This document shows positions 14,734 to 17,377 of a stretch of DNA of 17,377 nucleotides, piece after piece; position 1 is the stretch's first letter; each line of letters starts with the position of its first letter. Origin of the DNA: Oscillospiraceae bacterium (GTDB lineage Bacteria > Bacillota > Clostridia > Oscillospirales > Ruminococcaceae); NCBI GenBank assembly GCA_029005335.1, contig JAQXFT010000004.1, positions 1 through 17,377 on the forward strand, read 5' to 3'. The position numbers and the translations under genes are program-made. Under the pieces are notes generated by a model, which was not told the origin of the DNA, did no database searches, and saw nothing but the letters and a program-made list of their open reading frames with translations.

Positions 14734-16098
14734 ATGGAAATTCCTTACAAAATTTATCTCGACGAAAATGAGATTCCAAAACAGTGGTATAACGTCCGTG
14801 CCGATATGAAAAACAAGCCCGCTCCCCTTCTCAATCCGGCTACCCTCAGGCCTATGACTGCTGAAGAACTTGAAGGCGTTTTCTGCAAGGAACTCGTTAA
14901 ACAGGAACTCGATAATACTACTCCGTATTTTGATATTCCCGATGAAATTTATAATTTCTACAAAATGTACCGCCCCTCACCGCTTGTAAGAGCTTATTTT
15001 CTTGAAAAGGCTCTTGATACTCCTGCAAAGATTTACTACAAATTCGAGGGAAACAATACTTCCGGAAGTCACAAGCTGAATTCCGCAATAGCTCAGGCAT
15101 ATTACGCAAAGGCTCAGGGATTAAAGGGCGTTACTACTGAAACAGGTGCAGGTCAGTGGGGTACTGCTCTTTCAATGGCATGCTCTTTCTTCGGTCTGGA
15201 CTGTAAAGTATTTATGGTAAAATGTTCATACGAACAGAAGCCTTTCAGACGTGAAGTTATGCGTACTTATGGTGCTTCTGTAACACCATCACCTTCAACA
15301 GAAACAAACGTCGGAAGAAAAATTCTTGAGGAATTTCCCGGAACTACCGGAAGCCTTGGCTGTGCAATCTCTGAAGCCGTTGAAAAAGCCGTATCATCTG
15401 ACGGCTACAGATATGTTTTAGGCTCTGTACTCTCTCAGGTTGTACTTCACCAGTCAATAATAGGGCTTGAAACAAAGGTTGCTCTTGATAAATACGGCGT
15501 TAAACCTGATATAATTATAGGCTGTGCCGGAGGCGGTTCAAATCTCGGAGGTCTTATTGCTCCGTTTATGGGCGAAAAGCTCAGAGGTGAAGCAGACTAC
15601 AGAATTATTGCTGTTGAGCCTGCATCATGTCCGAGCCTTACAAGAGGAAAATATGCTTATGACTTCTGCGATACAGGAAAGGTATGTCCTCTTGCTAAAA
15701 TGTATACTCTTGGAAGCGGTTTTATTCCGTCTGCAAATCATGCCGGAGGTCTCCGCTATCACGGTATGAGCAGTATCCTTTCTCAGCTCTATGATGATGG
15801 TCTTATGGAGGCTACATCTGTAGAACAGACAGAAGTATTCGCTGCAGCTCAGCAGTTCGCAAGAGTTGAAGGTATTCTCCCTGCTCCCGAAAGCAGTCAT
15901 GCTATCCGTGCGGCAGTCAATGAAGCTCTCAGATGCAAGGAAACCGGCGAAGAAAAAACTATTGTATTCGGTCTTACCGGTACAGGTTATTTTGATATGT
16001 ATGCATATCAGAAATTCAATGACGGCACTATGTCCGACTATGTTCCTACTGATGAGGAACTTGAAAAGAGTCTTTCAAAGCTTCCAAAAATTTCATAA
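14734..16098 (+). CDS. trpB: TrpB2-type tryptophan synthase beta-like PLP enzyme
   Basis: This is a pyridoxal-phosphate enzyme that makes tryptophan from indole and serine. The TrpB2 form usually acts without a tight TrpA partner, and no trpA or other trp gene is nearby. The 454-residue length and N-terminal block (IPKQWYNVRADM, 14-25; LNPATLRPMT, 33-42) are typical of TrpB2 and longer than TrpB1 (about 400). Seen: RPSPLVRA (80-87), the PLP lysine in GSHKLNSA (Lys114), catalytic-loop TETGAGQWG (135-143; Glu136), and phosphate-binding GCAGGGSNLGG (263-273). The start follows AAGGAAGG by about a dozen bases; the frame opens earlier (14695) but that codon abuts the promoter -10 box at the predicted transcription start. 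It is a single-gene unit ended by the terminator at 16109-16137. Confidence 0.94.
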   Translation: MEIPYKIYLDENEIPKQWYNVRADMKNKPAPLLNPATLRPMTAEELEGVFCKELVKQELDNTTPYFDIPDEIYNFYKMYRPSPLVRAYFLEKALDTPAKIYYKFEGNNTSGSHKLNSAIAQAYYAKAQGLKGVTTETGAGQWGTALSMACSFFGLDCKVFMVKCSYEQKPFRREVMRTYGASVTPSPSTETNVGRKILEEFPGTTGSLGCAISEAVEKAVSSDGYRYVLGSVLSQVVLHQSIIGLETKVALDKYGVKPDIIIGCAGGGSNLGGLIAPFMGEKLRGEADYRIIAVEPASCPSLTRGKYAYDFCDTGKVCPLAKMYTLGSGFIPSANHAGGLRYHGMSSILSQLYDDGLMEATSVEQTEVFAAAQQFARVEGILPAPESSHAIRAAVNEALRCKETGEEKTIVFGLTGTGYFDMYAYQKFNDGTMSDYVPTDEELEKSLSKLPKIS

Positions 16099-16108
16099 TA
16101 ACAAAAAA

Positions 16109-16137
16109 GGGCATACAGTTTCAAAAACTGTATGCCC
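16109..16137. terminator. Bidirectional intrinsic terminator between trpB2 and the dockerin gene
   Basis: Two perfect 13-base arms, GGGCATACAGTTT and AAACTGTATGCCC, enclose a three-base loop. Read on the minus strand, six T follow the stem at once, a textbook terminator for the LRR-dockerin gene ending at 16156. On the plus strand the stem is followed by TGCATA and then seven T, so it should also end trpB2 transcription, though less ideally. The two genes converge on it. Confidence 0.93.
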
Positions 16138-16155
16138 TGCATATTTTTTTAAAAA

Positions 16156-17377
16156 TTAAAATTCGGTTATAATATTTGCTACATACTGCTGAATCATAAG
16201 GATATCGCCTGCTGTAAGACCGTCTCCTGTATTCTGAACATCGCCGTTTATAATTGCCTGAGCCGCAAGCGAATTGTTTTCAGGGTCTCCGACATATGCC
16301 GCAACCGCTACAACATCAGCAATATCAACTACTCCGTCGCAGTTGGCATCTCCTGCAAGAGTTGAATTTCCCTTTGAAGGTTCATCAGGAGCATCTTCAA
16401 GATTCAAAAAGGTTCTGTTATATTTTTCAGCATATGCCTGTGCCGTTGAACCTTCATGACCATAAATTGTTGCTGTATCTGAAATAGTTTTTGCACTGCC
16501 GGAAATTTCGCAGATGTCATTGAAAATCTTCACTGTCTCCAGAGCAGTACAGCCGTTAAATGCATAATCTTTAATCATTATTACATTCTCAGGAACAGTT
16601 ATTTCCTTGATGCCTGAACAGCCTGAAAACATACTTGTTCCTATTTTTGTTATACCGCTTCCGAGATTTACGGATTCGAGACTTGTACAATTGTTAAACA
16701 TTTCATATCCGTCAAATTCAGTAACACTGTCAGGTATTGTGATTGATTTCAGTCCCGAACAGCCGGAAAATGCACTGTTTCCGATACTTATTAAGCTTTC
16801 AGGAAGTATGATTTTCTCAATTGCCGGACAATCTGAAAACATTTTGTTTCCGATAGCAATTACACCTTCGGCAATAGTAACTGATGACAAGCTCTTGCAA
16901 CCTGAAAATACACTGCTTCCTACGCTTGTTATTCCGCTTCCGATACTTGCCGATGAAAGAACGGCACAGCCGTTAAATGCATAGTCATTTATACTCTTTA
17001 TATTATCCGGAATAGTTATTTCTTTAAGGCTTGAACAGCCTGAGAACATACTTGTTCCTATTTTTGTTATACCGCTTCCGAGATTTACGGATTCAAGGCT
17101 TGTACACTTGTTAAACATCTCATAACCGTCAAATTCAGTAACATTGTCGGGTATAGTGATTGTCTGAAGTCCTGAACAGCCGGAAAATGCACTGTTGCCA
17201 ATGCTTATTAAGCTTTCGGGAAGTATGATTTCCTTGATTCCCGAACAATCTGAAAACATTCTGCTTCCGATAGCTTTGACGCCTTCGGAGATTTTCACTG
17301 ATGTCAGATTCTTGCAGCCCGAAAATACACTGCCTCCTACGCTTGTTATTCCGCTTCCGATACTTGCTGATGAAAGG
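16156..17377 (-). CDS. BspA-type leucine-rich-repeat protein with C-terminal type I dockerin (N-terminus beyond the window)
   Basis: The frame is open to the right edge, so the start and any signal peptide lie outside; the GTG at 17298 is an internal valine. About 407 residues are visible. Most form 23-24-residue LRR_5/BspA repeats of the type IPxxVxxIgxxaFsgCxsLxs, ending with the usual cap IYGHEGSTAQAYAEKYN. After a Glu/Pro/Asp linker comes a dockerin with two calcium loops, DANCDGVVDIAD and a one-residue-longer DVQNTGDGLTAGD, the second followed by a helix ILMIQQYVANI. Dockerins bind cohesins, so the protein is probably secreted and attached to a cellulosome-like scaffold. The LRR part may bind carbohydrate, host or partner proteins; that is inference. 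The gene is closed by the terminator at 16109-16137. Confidence 0.93.
   Translation of the reverse strand, partial: LSSASIGSGITSVGGSVFSGCKNLTSVKISEGVKAIGSRMFSDCSGIKEIILPESLISIGNSAFSGCSGLQTITIPDNVTEFDGYEMFNKCTSLESVNLGSGITKIGTSMFSGCSSLKEITIPDNIKSINDYAFNGCAVLSSASIGSGITSVGSSVFSGCKSLSSVTIAEGVIAIGNKMFSDCPAIEKIILPESLISIGNSAFSGCSGLKSITIPDSVTEFDGYEMFNNCTSLESVNLGSGITKIGTSMFSGCSGIKEITVPENVIMIKDYAFNGCTALETVKIFNDICEISGSAKTISDTATIYGHEGSTAQAYAEKYNRTFLNLEDAPDEPSKGNSTLAGDANCDGVVDIADVVAVAAYVGDPENNSLAAQAIINGDVQNTGDGLTAGDILMIQQYVANIITEF
16540..17377. repeat. 417-bp tandem super-repeat within the LRR-dockerin gene
   Basis: Six leucine-rich repeats (five of 23 residues, one of 24) form a 139-residue unit that recurs at a 417-bp offset. 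For example, the stretch starting GAACAGCC at 16616 is nearly identical to that at 17033, and ACGCTTGTTATTCCGC at 16922 recurs at 17339. The second unit reaches the right edge and may continue. Near-identity at the DNA level indicates recent duplication and scope for copy-number change by recombination. Boundaries are approximate. Confidence 0.88.

Noticed and set aside
16540..17377. CRISPR-like or non-coding tandem array
   Set aside because: The repeats are in frame with an open leucine-rich-repeat coding sequence, and there are no short regularly spaced unique spacers.

Overview
The window looks like chromosomal DNA from a low-GC, endospore-forming member of the Clostridia, most likely a Ruminococcus-like member of the Oscillospiraceae. 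Three things point there: a complete eight-gene spoIIIA sporulation operon, the clostridial nusB-ispA-dxs-tlyA-nadK-argR-recN housekeeping cluster, and a dockerin-bearing leucine-rich-repeat protein of the kind found in cellulosome-forming ruminococci. Nearly all DNA is coding. No gene-free stretch exceeds 300 bases, and I see no tRNA, rRNA, CRISPR array or transposase.

Region 1 (1-9592, all minus strand, so transcription runs from right to left). A canonical sigma-A-type promoter at 9564-9592 drives nusB, a TsaD/Kae1-like paralogue, ispA, dxs, tlyA, a type II restriction-modification pair, nadK, argR and recN (recN is cut by the left edge). Spacings are short or overlapping, so this is probably one long operon joining isoprenoid precursor synthesis (dxs, ispA), NADP supply (nadK), arginine control (argR) and DNA repair (recN). 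There are two departures from the usual clostridial order. A cytosine-C5 methyltransferase plus an Eco47II/Sau96I-like endonuclease sits between tlyA and nadK, and xseA/xseB are absent between nusB and ispA.

Region 2 (9600-14592, minus strand). The operon spoIIIAA-AB-AC-AD-AE-AF-AG-AH encodes the mother-cell part of the SpoIIIA-SpoIIQ channel. It is followed by an Asp23/Gls24 family gene with its own promoter, and a perfect 10-bp inverted repeat lies in that gene's leader.

Region 3 (14593-16137, plus strand). A divergent TrpB2-type tryptophan synthase beta-like gene has a textbook promoter and ends at a strong hairpin terminator, probably bidirectional. The region upstream of spoIIIAA contains a possible sigma-E promoter whose -10 box would overlap the trpB2 -10 box.

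Region 4 (16156-17377, minus strand, cut by the right edge). This is the C-terminal part of a secreted BspA-type leucine-rich-repeat protein ending in a type I dockerin. Its repeats are organised in a 417-bp (139-residue) super-repeat.

I did not find a wholly unknown system. The best leads are the restriction-modification cassette inside a core operon with very few apparent GGNCC sites around it, the hairpin in the Asp23 leader, the overlapping divergent promoters, and the dockerin-LRR super-repeat protein.
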